The notes under the pieces are model-generated. The model was given only the letters and a program-made list of their open reading frames with translations. It was not told the DNA's origin and ran no database searches. DNA of 64,000 nt from Elizabethkingia occulta (GTDB taxonomy: Bacteria; Bacteroidota; Bacteroidia; Flavobacteriales; Weeksellaceae), in assembly GCF_002023715.1 (NCBI RefSeq), contig NZ_MAHX01000007.1, positions 203,176-267,175 on the forward strand, written 5' to 3'. A program made the position numbers and the translations under genes. Positions 52,177 through 60,784 of this stretch are shown here, one piece after another. How positions within the stretch are numbered: the first letter of the stretch is position 1; each line of letters begins with the position of its first letter.

Positions 52177-53200
52177 ATTATATTTTTATCTTATTTCGGG
52201 TGGGCTTTTACTCGTTGCACTTGTAGTAATTGCCCTCTATGTTGGGGTATATGATTTTGGAGGACATTCTCCGTTTGCAGTATTATATAAAGTAATAACT
52301 CAGGACAAAAGCCTTTCACTCAGTGATAAATATATTATTTGGGATGTAAGATTTTCCCGGATCATAATGGCTATATTAATAGGAAGTATGTTGGCAGTAT
52401 CGGGAACCTCATTACAGGGACTATTCAAAAATCCCCTGGCAACAGGAGATCTGATAGGACTTACATCCGGAGCTACGCTTATGGCAGCAATCGCTATAAT
52501 CCTGGGTGGTAGTTTCAGGGCTTACCTGCCGGAAGCAGTACAATTCTCACTGGTTGGTTTATCGGCATTTGTCGGTGCCTTATTTTCTATGCTTTTGGTA
52601 TACAAAATATCTACAAGCGGCGGGAAAACCAATATTGTGATGATGCTTCTTACAGGTGTGGCTATTACAGCAATAGGTTTCTCTATTACCGGTTTCCTTA
52701 TTTATATATCGAAGGATGACCAGCTTAGAGACCTTACTTTCTGGAATTTGGGAAGTCTGGCAGCAGCTACCTGGACCAAGAACCTTGTTTTGTTAGCCGT
52801 TTTGCTTATTTCTTACTTTATATTAATGCCAAAAGGAAAAGCACTGAATGCAATGATGTTAGGGGAAAAAGATGCACAGCATTTGGGAGTCAATGTAGAG
52901 AAATTAAAAAAACAGATTGTAGTAATTACAGCACTTATGGTTGGTACCTGTGTTGCTTTCTCAGGAGCTATCGGATTTGTAGGGCTAATTGTCCCTTATA
53001 TACTCAGATTACTTTTTAGATCTAATTACTACTTTATATTGCCTTTGTCAGCGATCTTCGGAGCTGTACTGTTATTGGTAGCTGATACTTTCAGCAGAAG
53101 CATAGTAGCACCTTCGGAACTGCCAATTGGAATACTGACCGCATTAATGGGTGGACCAATTTTTATTGCAATTTTAATGAAACATAAAAAGTCTTTATAA
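52160..53200 (+). CDS. hmuU: Haem ABC transporter permease (FecCD family), TTG start
   Basis: A 346-residue FecCD/BtuC-type permease with about ten membrane helices. Family motifs are VRFSRIIMAILIGSMLAVSGTSLQGLFKNPLATGDLIGLTSGA near residue 65-105 and GAIGFVGLIVPYILRLL near 275, the coupling-helix contact to the ATPase. Start: no ATG is near; the TTG at 52160 gives KTQNKLYFYLISGG as N-terminus and overlaps the hmuT end by 17 bases, so translational coupling is expected. The stop overlaps the hmuV start by one base. Confidence 0.9.
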   Translation: MKTQNKLYFYLISGGLLLVALVVIALYVGVYDFGGHSPFAVLYKVITQDKSLSLSDKYIIWDVRFSRIIMAILIGSMLAVSGTSLQGLFKNPLATGDLIGLTSGATLMAAIAIILGGSFRAYLPEAVQFSLVGLSAFVGALFSMLLVYKISTSGGKTNIVMMLLTGVAITAIGFSITGFLIYISKDDQLRDLTFWNLGSLAAATWTKNLVLLAVLLISYFILMPKGKALNAMMLGEKDAQHLGVNVEKLKKQIVVITALMVGTCVAFSGAIGFVGLIVPYILRLLFRSNYYFILPLSAIFGAVLLLVADTFSRSIVAPSELPIGILTALMGGPIFIAILMKHKKSL

Positions 53201-53976
53201 TGATAAAAGCACATCGTATAAATTACCTGCACAAGAAATTTCATATTCTGGACGGCGTAGATGTGTCTGTAGAATATGGAGAGTTTTTAGCAATTGTAGG
53301 ACCTAACGGAGCAGGAAAGTCGAGTTTGTTGAGTGTTTTGGCAAACGAGATCAAGCAAGATAAAAAACAACAGATTTTATTTAAAAACAAACAGATTACA
53401 GACTGGAGAATACACGAATTATCGAAGCACAAAGCCAAGTTTTCACAGCATAACAGCACAGATATTCCTCTGAAGGTAAAAGACGTTGTGATGATGGGGC
53501 GCTATCCATACTTTGATGGACAGCCCAGAAAAGAAGACTGGGATGCTATGAGTAAGATGTTGTTGGAAACCGATATTGTTCATCTTAAAGACAGAGATTA
53601 TAACACTTTATCCGGAGGCGAAAAACAAAGAGTACACCTTTCACGGGTAATGGCTCAGCTTGAAAATGATGTTGCTCATAAACTTCTGTTTCTGGATGAA
53701 CCACTGAATAATCTGGATATAAAATACCAGTACCGTGCATTGGAGAGTATGAAAAGCTTTACGCGGAAGACCAATTCCGTAATAGTAGTCTTACATGACC
53801 TGAACCTGGCGGCACAGTTTGCTGATAAAATTCTGTTAATGAAAAACGGCAGGGTAGCTGCATATGGAAATCCCGATGAGGTATTTACAAAGGAAAGAAT
53901 AAGCGATACTTATAACTTCCCGTGTACAATATGTAAAAATCCGGTAAACGAAACACCAATGATAATTTTTGGATAA
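53200..53976 (+). CDS. hmuV: Haem ABC transporter ATP-binding protein
   Basis: A 258-residue FepC/HmuV-type ATPase. Walker A GPNGAGKSS near residue 34, Q-loop KAKFSQHN near 78, signature LSGGEKQRVHLSRVMAQL near 140, Walker B HKLLFLDEPLNNLD near 165 and the switch His in VVLHDLNLAAQFAD near 200 are all present. The MMGRYPYFDG segment is characteristic of haem/siderophore importers. The C-terminus carries the two Cys in PCTICKNP, often seen in HmuV. Starts at the last base of hmuU and ends 2 bases before the methyltransferase gene. Confidence 0.93.
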   Translation: MIKAHRINYLHKKFHILDGVDVSVEYGEFLAIVGPNGAGKSSLLSVLANEIKQDKKQQILFKNKQITDWRIHELSKHKAKFSQHNSTDIPLKVKDVVMMGRYPYFDGQPRKEDWDAMSKMLLETDIVHLKDRDYNTLSGGEKQRVHLSRVMAQLENDVAHKLLFLDEPLNNLDIKYQYRALESMKSFTRKTNSVIVVLHDLNLAAQFADKILLMKNGRVAAYGNPDEVFTKERISDTYNFPCTICKNPVNETPMIIFG

Positions 53977-53978
53977 CT

Positions 53979-54629
53979 ATGAATACAGAAGATCTGAAAT
54001 TACTGGCAAAAAATCTGGCCAATCCGCAGGGCGATAAGGGAATAGAAATCGCTGAGATGATGGACACAACCAATATTTCCATGACAATGGAAAGTATTGC
54101 AGCTCTGGAACTTGACGATTCCGACAGAATATTGGAAGTAGGACATGGCAATGCCGGACACCTGGAACAATTACTAAAATTGGCAGATGATCTTAATTAT
54201 ACGGGACTGGATATTTCCGAAACAATGAGAGATCAGGCATTTAGAAAAAATATAAAATTCGAAAATCAGTCACAATTCTTTGTTTACGACGGGCAGAACA
54301 TACCCTTTGTTGAGCAGAGTTTTGATAAAATTTTCACAGTAAATACCTTGTACTTCTGGAAAGAACCGGAAGCTTTCTTAGAAGAAATTTACAGAGTACT
54401 GAGAAACAATGGAACTTTTGTTCTCACCTTCGGGCAAAAAGATTTTATGGAGGGACTTGCCTTTACGCAATATGGCTTCCAGCTGTATAATAATGAAGAT
54501 GCAGAAGCATTAATCCGTAAAAGCAGATTTGTACAAATTAAACTAACGCAAAAAGAAGAATGGATACCTGGTAAAACCGGGGAAGGTCCTGTTAAAAGAA
54601 ACTATACAATATTAACCTTAAAAAAATAA
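53979..54629 (+). CDS. Class I SAM-dependent methyltransferase in the haem operon
   Basis: A 216-residue Rossmann-fold methyltransferase. Motif I is RILEVGHGNAGHLEQLL near residue 52 and motif II YTGLDISETMRDQA near 78; FDKIFTVNTLYFWKEPEAFLEEIYRVLRNNGTFVLTFG near 115-150 gives motifs IV-VI of the UbiE/Methyltransf_11 type. It is packed between hmuV (2-base gap) and hmuS (4-base gap), so it is co-expressed with haem uptake. A methyltransferase here could act on a tetrapyrrole or on a haem breakdown product, but sequence alone gives no substrate and it may be a passenger. Confidence 0.85.
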   Translation: MNTEDLKLLAKNLANPQGDKGIEIAEMMDTTNISMTMESIAALELDDSDRILEVGHGNAGHLEQLLKLADDLNYTGLDISETMRDQAFRKNIKFENQSQFFVYDGQNIPFVEQSFDKIFTVNTLYFWKEPEAFLEEIYRVLRNNGTFVLTFGQKDFMEGLAFTQYGFQLYNNEDAEALIRKSRFVQIKLTQKEEWIPGKTGEGPVKRNYTILTLKK

Positions 54630-54633
54630 TATA

Positions 54634-55662
54634 ATGAATACAATAGCCGGAGATTTAAAAGAAAAGTGGACTAATCTGAAAGCAGAGACTCCACATCTTA
54701 GAATCAGAAATGCAGCAGAACAATTAGGGGTTAGCGAAGCCGATTTACTGGTAACCTGTATAGGTGAAGGTGTTACGGTCTTGAATCCTGATTTTTCAGG
54801 AATTTTAACCGATACTGAACAGCTTGGTAAAGTAATGGCTTTAACCAGAAACAACGAATGTGTACATGAAAGAAAAGGAACTTATCTGAATGGCGATTTC
54901 AGTAGCCCACATGCACAATTATTTGTTGGAGAAGATATTGATCTTAGAATATTCCTGAATTCGTGGAAGCATGCTTTTGCGGTTGTAGAAGGAGATAAGA
55001 AAAGTTTACAGTTCTTTGGAAAAGACGGACTGGCACTTCACAAAATATATTTAACGAAAGACAGTAATGCACATGCTTTCGATACCATTACAGATAAATA
55101 CAAAGCTGATATTCAGACTCAGGAATTTGTATTTGAGGCACTAGCACCTAAGGCTGCCGAGAAACCAGATGCTGAGATCGATGTAGAGGCTTTTCGTAAA
55201 GAGTGGTCGGAGCTGAAAGATACTCATGACTTCTTTGCTATGACAAGAAAGTATGGTGTAACAAGAACACAGGCATTACGTCTGGCATCGGATGAATTTG
55301 TAACAAAAATTGATCCTGCTAAAGTGGTAGCCTTACTTGAGACTGCATCTGAAAGAAAACTTCCGATAATGATTTTTGTTGGAAATCGTGGAATTATCCA
55401 GATCCATACCGGAGAAGTAAACAAAGTATTGTGGTACAATAGCTGGATCAATGTAATGGATCCTGATTTCAATCTTCACCTGGATACAGAAAAAATTGCG
55501 GAAGCATGGATCGTGAAAAAGCCTACAGAAGACGGGCTGGTTCATGCTGTTGAGGTCTTCAATAAAGATGGAGAGTTCATTGTACAGTTTTTCGGAAAGA
55601 GAAAACCGGGAATTCCTGAATTACAGGAATGGAAAGACCTTGTTACGGAACTGGAAAAATAA
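54634..55662 (+). CDS. hmuS: Haem-degrading/haem-trafficking protein HmuS
   Basis: A 342-residue HemS/HmuS family protein built of two similar halves. Each half begins with an LKEKWTNLKAETPHLRIRNAA-type or FRKEWSELKDTHDFF-type helix and contains ARxxGV/QLGVSEADLL, FVGxxG, and NSW motifs (FLNSWKHAFAV and YNSWINVMDPDFNLHL), the fold known from HemS/ChuS. Members bind cytoplasmic haem and release or degrade it for iron. It is the last tightly packed gene of the operon; a terminator follows 27 bases after the stop. Confidence 0.92.
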   Translation: MNTIAGDLKEKWTNLKAETPHLRIRNAAEQLGVSEADLLVTCIGEGVTVLNPDFSGILTDTEQLGKVMALTRNNECVHERKGTYLNGDFSSPHAQLFVGEDIDLRIFLNSWKHAFAVVEGDKKSLQFFGKDGLALHKIYLTKDSNAHAFDTITDKYKADIQTQEFVFEALAPKAAEKPDAEIDVEAFRKEWSELKDTHDFFAMTRKYGVTRTQALRLASDEFVTKIDPAKVVALLETASERKLPIMIFVGNRGIIQIHTGEVNKVLWYNSWINVMDPDFNLHLDTEKIAEAWIVKKPTEDGLVHAVEVFNKDGEFIVQFFGKRKPGIPELQEWKDLVTELEK

Positions 55663-55688
55663 AATAACTAAGCTAAATTTAAATGTTG

Positions 55689-55728
55689 AGGCCGTTACGA
55701 ATCATTGCATTTCAAAACGGCCTTTTTT
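55689..55728 (+). terminator. Rho-independent terminator after hmuS
   Basis: AGGCCGTT at 55689-55696 pairs with AACGGCCT at 55716-55723, 19-base loop, then five T. Any start codon of the next gene upstream of this hairpin is unlikely. Confidence 0.85.
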
Positions 55729-55766
55729 ATTGTAAATTGGTATTTCAATTATACATTTATTTAAAG

Positions 55767-56639
55767 ATGAGAAAACTACTTTTTGCCTTTGCTATAGTAT
55801 GTATTAGCGGAATAAAAGCTCAGCAGTTTGATGCTTACAAATTCTATAATAAAAAAGGAAAGGTTGTAAAACCCGAGAAAATTGTCAGACAACTTTCCGG
55901 TTACGATGTGGTTTTGTTCGGTGAACTGCATAATAATTCGATTGTTCACTGGTTACAACTGAAGTTTACAGAAGGCTTGTATGAGCAGAAAAATAAACAG
56001 CTGATTCTGGGAGCGGAGATGTTCGAAAGAGATAATCAGCCGCAGTTGGACCGTTATCTGGCAGGAAAGCTGGATTCTAAAAACATGAAGGATTCAGTCC
56101 GTCTGTGGAATAATTATACAACAGATTACAAACCGCTTTTGGATTTTGCAAAAATTAGAAATCTGAAATTTGTGGCAGGAAATATTCCGAGAAAATATGC
56201 TTCTCAGGTGGCCAAACAAGGCCTTGAATCATTGAATACACTAAATGCTCAGGAGAAGACCTATATCGCAGATTTACCAATCAAAGTAACATTGGATACT
56301 CCCGGGTATAAGGAAATGAAAACCATGATGGGAGATCATGCAGATGATCTGAAGGTAATGAATTTTATTTCTGCTCAGGCTGTTAAAGATGCTACAATGG
56401 CAGAATCTATTTTCAAAAGTTTAGAATCGGGAAAGACTTTTATTCATTACAATGGAAACTACCACAGTAAGGAGTATGGTGGTATTTATTGGTATCTGAA
56501 ACAAAAGAATCCTAATCTTAAAATTGCGGTTATTTCTGTTTTCGAATCAGAAAGTCCCAAATTATGGGTCCCCGAAAAAGATTATATACCGACAGATTTT
56601 AACCTTATCGTTCCTGCGGATATGACTAAGACTTATTAG
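55767..56639 (+). CDS. ChaN-like (DUF399) iron/haem-binding protein
   Basis: A 290-residue secreted protein from the ATG at 55767; the frame is open to 55683 but that stretch is the hmuS terminator, so the shorter form is chosen. The signal RKLLFAFAIVCISGIKAQ is cut near residue 19 and has no lipobox. The ChaN/DUF399 core is clear: VVLFGELHNNSIVHWLQLKF with GE(x)H near residue 52, ILGAEMFERDNQPQLDRYLAG near 85, AGNIPRKYAS near 150 and HYNGNYHSKEYGG near 245. ChaN of Campylobacter binds haem, which fits the neighbouring operon; other family members are of unknown function. It has no separate strong promoter box and may be reached by read-through. Confidence 0.85.
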   Translation: MRKLLFAFAIVCISGIKAQQFDAYKFYNKKGKVVKPEKIVRQLSGYDVVLFGELHNNSIVHWLQLKFTEGLYEQKNKQLILGAEMFERDNQPQLDRYLAGKLDSKNMKDSVRLWNNYTTDYKPLLDFAKIRNLKFVAGNIPRKYASQVAKQGLESLNTLNAQEKTYIADLPIKVTLDTPGYKEMKTMMGDHADDLKVMNFISAQAVKDATMAESIFKSLESGKTFIHYNGNYHSKEYGGIYWYLKQKNPNLKIAVISVFESESPKLWVPEKDYIPTDFNLIVPADMTKTY

Positions 56640-56677
56640 AGGCTAATCGCTCTTATACTATACTGGATAAATAATCT

Positions 56678-56710
56678 AAAAACTCACAGAATCTTCATCT
56701 GTGAGTTTTT
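56678..56710 (+). terminator. Rho-independent terminator after the ChaN-like gene
   Basis: A perfect 13-bp stem (56678-56690 with 56698-56710), 7-base loop, more T following. Confidence 0.88.
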
Positions 56711-56778
56711 TTATAGTCAAATTATTGAATAGCTGTTCATCCATACATAACTCAAGAAAGACATTGCACAAATAAAAA

Positions 56779-56807
56779 ATCCCCTGATAATAAAAATTTC
56801 AGGGGAT
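56779..56807 (-). terminator. Rho-independent terminator of the UDP-sugar dehydrogenase gene
   Basis: ATCCCCTGA pairs with TCAGGGGAT across an 11-base loop; on the minus strand TTTTTTATTTG follows. It is 43 bases past the stop of the dehydrogenase. Confidence 0.82.
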
Positions 56808-56850
56808 CTTAAAAATATATGTTTTTTACTTTTTTAGAGATGAGGAATAC

Positions 56851-58143
56851 TTATAGCCTTGCATCTACAATATCTCTGTTCAGCTTTGCTTTTATGTCGA
56901 ATACAACCGATGTTTCTTTTCTTAATTTATTTAAATCCAATGTCAAAAACTCATCATGTGATACGGCTAAAACAATGCTATCATATTTTTTGTTGTAGTC
57001 TATATTTTCCAGCATACTGATTTTATACTTTTCTAGCACTTCATCGCGGTCAGCCCATGGATCGTACATATCTACATGTAAGCCATATTCTTCCAACTCT
57101 TTATACACGTCTACTACTTTCGTATTTCGGACATCCGGGCAATTTTCCTTGAAAGTAATTCCCAGAATAAGAACATTGGCATTGCTAATAGAAATTCCCT
57201 TTTTAATCATTAATTTCAAGACTTTTGAAGCAATAAATTCTGCCATAGAGTTGTTCACCCTTCTTCCACTAAGGATTACCTGAGGGTGATAGCCAAGCTG
57301 GGAAGCTTTATGTGCCAGATAATACGGGTCTACAGAGATACAGTGTCCACCTACAAGACCAGGTTTATATTTCAGGAAATTGAATTTTGTACCGGCAGCT
57401 TCCAGTACATCATTGGTATCAATTCCGACTCTGTCGAAGATAAGAGCCAGTTCATTGACAAAAGAAATATTAATATCTCTTTGTGCATTTTCAATGGCTT
57501 TAGAAGCTTCGGCAACTTTTATGTTTGAAGCTTTGTGAGTTCCTGCCGTTATAATTTTTTTATAAAGTGTATCTACTATTTCAGCAATTTCCGGAGTAGA
57601 ACCTGATGTTACTTTCTTTATAGTTGTAAGTGTATTTACTTTGTCTCCCGGATTAATTCTTTCAGGTGAGTAGCCTACAAAAAAGTCTTCGTTGTATTTT
57701 AATCCTGAGATATTTTCAAGAACAGGTACACAGTCTTCTTCTGTACAACCAGGATATACGGTAGATTCATAAATTACAATGTCACCTTTCTTTAAAATCT
57801 CTGCCAGCATTTTGGTTGCATTTAGCAAAGGTCTCAGATCCGGAGCATTAAATTTATCAATAGGTGTTGGAACGGTTACGATATAGATATTTGCATCCTT
57901 AATAGTGTCCAGGGAGGCGGAGGCAATATAGCCTTTGGAAAAATCAGAATTTTGAGCCTCATGAATCACTTCGGAAAGCAATGTAAGATCTGCTTCCAAT
58001 GTGCGGTCTTTTCCGGAATTAAGCTCTTTTACCCTGTCTGTATTAACGTCGAATCCGTATACCGGGAAATGTTTTGCAAATTCCAGTGCCAGTGGTAATC
58101 CTACATATCCTTGTCCTATAACAGCTATTCGGTGATTGTTCAT
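56851..58143 (-). CDS. Nucleotide-sugar dehydrogenase (UDP-GlcNAc/ManNAc type, TviB/WbpA-like)
   Basis: A 430-residue UDP-glucose/GDP-mannose dehydrogenase family enzyme. The NAD motif GQGYVGLPLALEFAKHF is at residue 9, the central dimer helix at about 200-295, with the catalytic Cys in GLVGGHCISVDPYYLAHKA near residue 260, and the C-terminal UDP-binding domain with ILGITFKENCPDVRNTK near 335. VPTPIDKFNAPDLRPL and ESTVYPGCTEE are characteristic of the Vi/WbpA subgroup, which oxidises UDP-GlcNAc or UDP-ManNAc to the uronic acid. It faces away from a hyaluronan-synthase-like GT2 gene and may supply it with an acidic precursor. Confidence 0.92.
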   Translation of the reverse strand: MNNHRIAVIGQGYVGLPLALEFAKHFPVYGFDVNTDRVKELNSGKDRTLEADLTLLSEVIHEAQNSDFSKGYIASASLDTIKDANIYIVTVPTPIDKFNAPDLRPLLNATKMLAEILKKGDIVIYESTVYPGCTEEDCVPVLENISGLKYNEDFFVGYSPERINPGDKVNTLTTIKKVTSGSTPEIAEIVDTLYKKIITAGTHKASNIKVAEASKAIENAQRDINISFVNELALIFDRVGIDTNDVLEAAGTKFNFLKYKPGLVGGHCISVDPYYLAHKASQLGYHPQVILSGRRVNNSMAEFIASKVLKLMIKKGISISNANVLILGITFKENCPDVRNTKVVDVYKELEEYGLHVDMYDPWADRDEVLEKYKISMLENIDYNKKYDSIVLAVSHDEFLTLDLNKLRKETSVVFDIKAKLNRDIVDARL

Positions 58144-58986
58144 ATTTATAATCTTCTTTTATTTTTAGGTTGTATAAGCATATAGATTACCTATGTTATT
58201 TAGTGATAAACTAAGGTTTTGAATCTATCTAATGATTTACAATTATGAGTAATTTGAATGTTAAGAATGCTAAATTATTTTTCAGCTATTTAATAAATTT
58301 TTTTCAACATTATAACGCCCATATCCACTGTTTAGTATATTTTATTATTCATTTTGTTACAAATAAGAGAATACTCTGTGCATATTTTTGAAACTTTATT
58401 TGTCCATGTGCATTAACTAATACCCATGAAAATTTATCATTAAAAAAGCTATTATACTGTATTTTAGCGTTTAACATATAGTGACCTAATGAACAAAATT
58501 ACAAAAAATATCCTATTAAAATTCTTTCGATTTTCATATATCCCTATCAAATACCAGCCCAAATACCTTACAAAGTAATCTGCTATTATAAAGTACTAAT
58601 AATCAAATACTATTCATAAATGATAGATTTTATTTTTTTTTAAATGATTTGACAGTCAAAATGGCACAAAGTTTTCATTAGAGCAGCAATAAATAACGAA
58701 AATTAACGTTATCATACTGTATGGATTCTGATCGTACTTTGGTCTCCTTCATGATAATACTTATCAATTAATACATGATATAAAACTATTCTCTTCTGTT
58801 TTGTTAAAAGTTTAAACCTTTTTATTCTGTTTCAGAATAAGGCTTTTCCAACAAAATAAGAGTGTGCAGGTTTTTTGGGAAACCTTGCTTCCAATTTCAA
58901 AAGTTGAAATAATAAATTATTGGATACTGATATTCCGGCTAATCAAAAGAAGAGGAATACCAGTAGGGAATTTTTTTATAGAATGT
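58144..58986. other. Long divergent intergenic region
   Basis: About 840 bp of AT-rich DNA between the dehydrogenase (-) and the GT2 gene (+). It contains a 48-codon ORF at 58245-58391 of poor quality, a leader hairpin at 58822-58840, and a frame open to the GT2 ORF from a GTG at 58864. I see no RNA gene. It probably holds both promoters and a long GT2 leader. Confidence 0.5.
58822..58840 (+). promoter_or_regulatory. Leader hairpin upstream of the GT2 gene
   Basis: TTATTCTG-TTT-CAGAATAA is a perfect 8-bp stem with a 3-base loop, followed by GGCTTTT. It could be a weak terminator or attenuator in the leader of the synthase gene 147 bases further on. Confidence 0.35.
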
Positions 58987-60420
58987 ATGAAAGAAACACA
59001 AACACTACACGTTAAGAAAAATGTTGTTCTAAAATCAGCATTAATTCGCAGAAAAGAAGATTTTGTACCCGTCAAAAAGGGGAGGTTTGGAACCATAGAA
59101 TATGGTATCCTTGCAGTGACGTTTATATTGTTGTTCAGCTCAATATATGCCGTATATCTATTACAACCAGAGTTTGAACATCTGCACTGGCAACAAATGA
59201 ACAGCTCCTTTGGTATGGTAATCATCGGAATAGGGCTATTCCTCTTAAGCGTTGCAGTATGCTTCCTGGCCTATTTACTTGTTTTATACCTTCGCTATAA
59301 GCCTATTACTTCTGTATCAGACGATTTGCTTCCTACCTGTACTATTATTGTTCCTGCGTATAATGAAGGAAAACTGGTATATGAGACACTTCATAGTTTG
59401 GCAAGTAGCGACTATCCGGAGGAAAAAGTACAGATTATAGCTGTAGACGATGGTAGTAAAGATGATACATGGGCATGGATTAAGAAGGCTAAGGAGGAAT
59501 TGGGGGACAGAGTAATGGCCTATCAGCAGCCCCGGAATATGGGTAAAAGACATGCTTTACACCGTGGATTCCAGTTGGGTACGGGAGAAATATTTATTAC
59601 TGTAGACAGTGATTCTATTGTAAAAAAAGATACACTCCGTAATATGACAAGCCCGTTTGTAGTAAATGAAAAATGCGGTGGAGTAGCTGGTAATGTACGT
59701 GTATTGAACAATGAGAAGGAGCTAATCCCAAGAATGCTTAATGTAAATTTTGTATTTAGTTTTGAATTTGTCCGCTCCGCACAAAGTATGCTTGGATCTG
59801 TAATGTGTACACCGGGAGCTTTGGCAGCATACCGTAGAGAACAGGTAATGAACTGCCTGGATGAATGGGTGAACCAGACATTTATGGGACGTCCGTCTGA
59901 TATAGGTGAAGACAGGGCTATGACTAATATGATCCTGAAACAAGGTTATCATATCTTATTCCAGAGAAATGCTTATGTATATACTAATATTCCTAAACGA
60001 TATAAAAACCTGTATAAGATGTTTATTCGTTGGGAACGTAGTAATGTGCGTGAAAATATAATGATGAGCAAATTTGCTTTTGGTGATTTCCGCGAAGGGC
60101 CAAAAGTAGGAACCAGAATATTATTGTGTATGCAATGGCTGAAACTGGTTATGTCCTATCCGCTAATGTTATTAATGCTATGGTTTATTATCAATCATAC
60201 GATGTTATTCATTAGTTCAACATTACTGGGCATACTGATTTTCTCCAGTGTACAAGCGTTCTTCTTTGCGAAGAGAAATAAAAACACACCTGAAGCCTTT
60301 TGGGCCTATACCTATAGTATTTTCTACGCCTTTACGCTTTTCTGGATCACACCATACGCTATTGCTACAGCAAGTAAAAGTGGCTGGCTGACCCGTGAAT
60401 TAGCCGTAAAAGAATCATAA
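58987..60420 (+). CDS. Processive GT2 glycosyltransferase, hyaluronan-synthase/NodC-like
   Basis: A 477-residue membrane glycosyltransferase from the ATG at 58987; an in-frame GTG at 58864 would add 41 unlikely residues. Two membrane helices precede the GT2 domain (about residues 38-58 and 76-100), three more follow it (about 370-460). Motifs are VDDGSKDDTW, TVDSDSIV (DxD), MCTPGALAAYR, GEDRAMTN (catalytic base region) and MFIRWERS where family members have QxxRW; the Gln is replaced by Met. The RWxxSxxRE pattern matches HAS and NodC. It should polymerise and extrude a beta-linked acidic or GlcNAc-containing glycan. The nearby UDP-sugar dehydrogenase could make its donor. Confidence 0.85.
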   Translation: MKETQTLHVKKNVVLKSALIRRKEDFVPVKKGRFGTIEYGILAVTFILLFSSIYAVYLLQPEFEHLHWQQMNSSFGMVIIGIGLFLLSVAVCFLAYLLVLYLRYKPITSVSDDLLPTCTIIVPAYNEGKLVYETLHSLASSDYPEEKVQIIAVDDGSKDDTWAWIKKAKEELGDRVMAYQQPRNMGKRHALHRGFQLGTGEIFITVDSDSIVKKDTLRNMTSPFVVNEKCGGVAGNVRVLNNEKELIPRMLNVNFVFSFEFVRSAQSMLGSVMCTPGALAAYRREQVMNCLDEWVNQTFMGRPSDIGEDRAMTNMILKQGYHILFQRNAYVYTNIPKRYKNLYKMFIRWERSNVRENIMMSKFAFGDFREGPKVGTRILLCMQWLKLVMSYPLMLLMLWFIINHTMLFISSTLLGILIFSSVQAFFFAKRNKNTPEAFWAYTYSIFYAFTLFWITPYAIATASKSGWLTRELAVKES

Positions 60421-60440
60421 CTAAAGAAATATTTTAAAAT

Positions 60441-60476
60441 AAAACTCCTCTGTAGTCTAAACTGCAGAGGAGTTTT
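60441..60476 (+). terminator. Rho-independent terminator after the GT2 gene
   Basis: AAAACTCCTCTG at 60441-60452 pairs with CAGAGGAGTTTT at 60465-60476, the stem extending inward by a wobble and AGT/ACT; more T follow. It is 21 bases after the stop. Confidence 0.9.
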
Positions 60477-60784
60477 TTTGTTAATTAATAGTGTAGATTT
60501 TGATAAAATATATAATTAATTTGTTCTTTTTTTAATGATTCAATACCTGTTATTTATATTAAAACAAAGTATTATACTATTTTTATTATTCACTATAATA
60601 TTATTAATTTTTTCAAATTTATTTTTGAATAAAAATATATTTATCTAGATAAAATATGAAATAATTGTCTATTATTTGATAATAGTTAGTTTATAATTAA
60701 TATAAATATTAAAATTAATTAATTGTAAATGACTCTGGTTGAATTTAATTTTTAGATTAGCAAATAATCACAATATTATTTTAA
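60477..60784. other. Very AT-rich gap before the RiPP-like locus
   Basis: About 308 bp, visibly richer in A and T than DNA to its left, with no ORF or hairpin of note. It marks the start of a region of different composition that runs to the IS3 element. Confidence 0.5.

Noticed and set aside
55683..55766. Upstream in-frame start of the ChaN-like protein
   Set aside because: This stretch is the hmuS terminator hairpin and its T tract; the signal peptide begins at the ATG at 55767.
58245..58391. 48-codon ORF in the long gap before the GT2 gene
   Set aside because: Composition is that of AT-rich non-coding DNA (many Phe, Asn, Tyr, Ile codons), without a signal or recognisable motif.
58864..58986. 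GTG start giving a 518-residue GT2 protein
   Set aside because: The extra 41 residues do not match synthase N-termini; ATG at 58987 gives a normal cytoplasmic head before the first helix.
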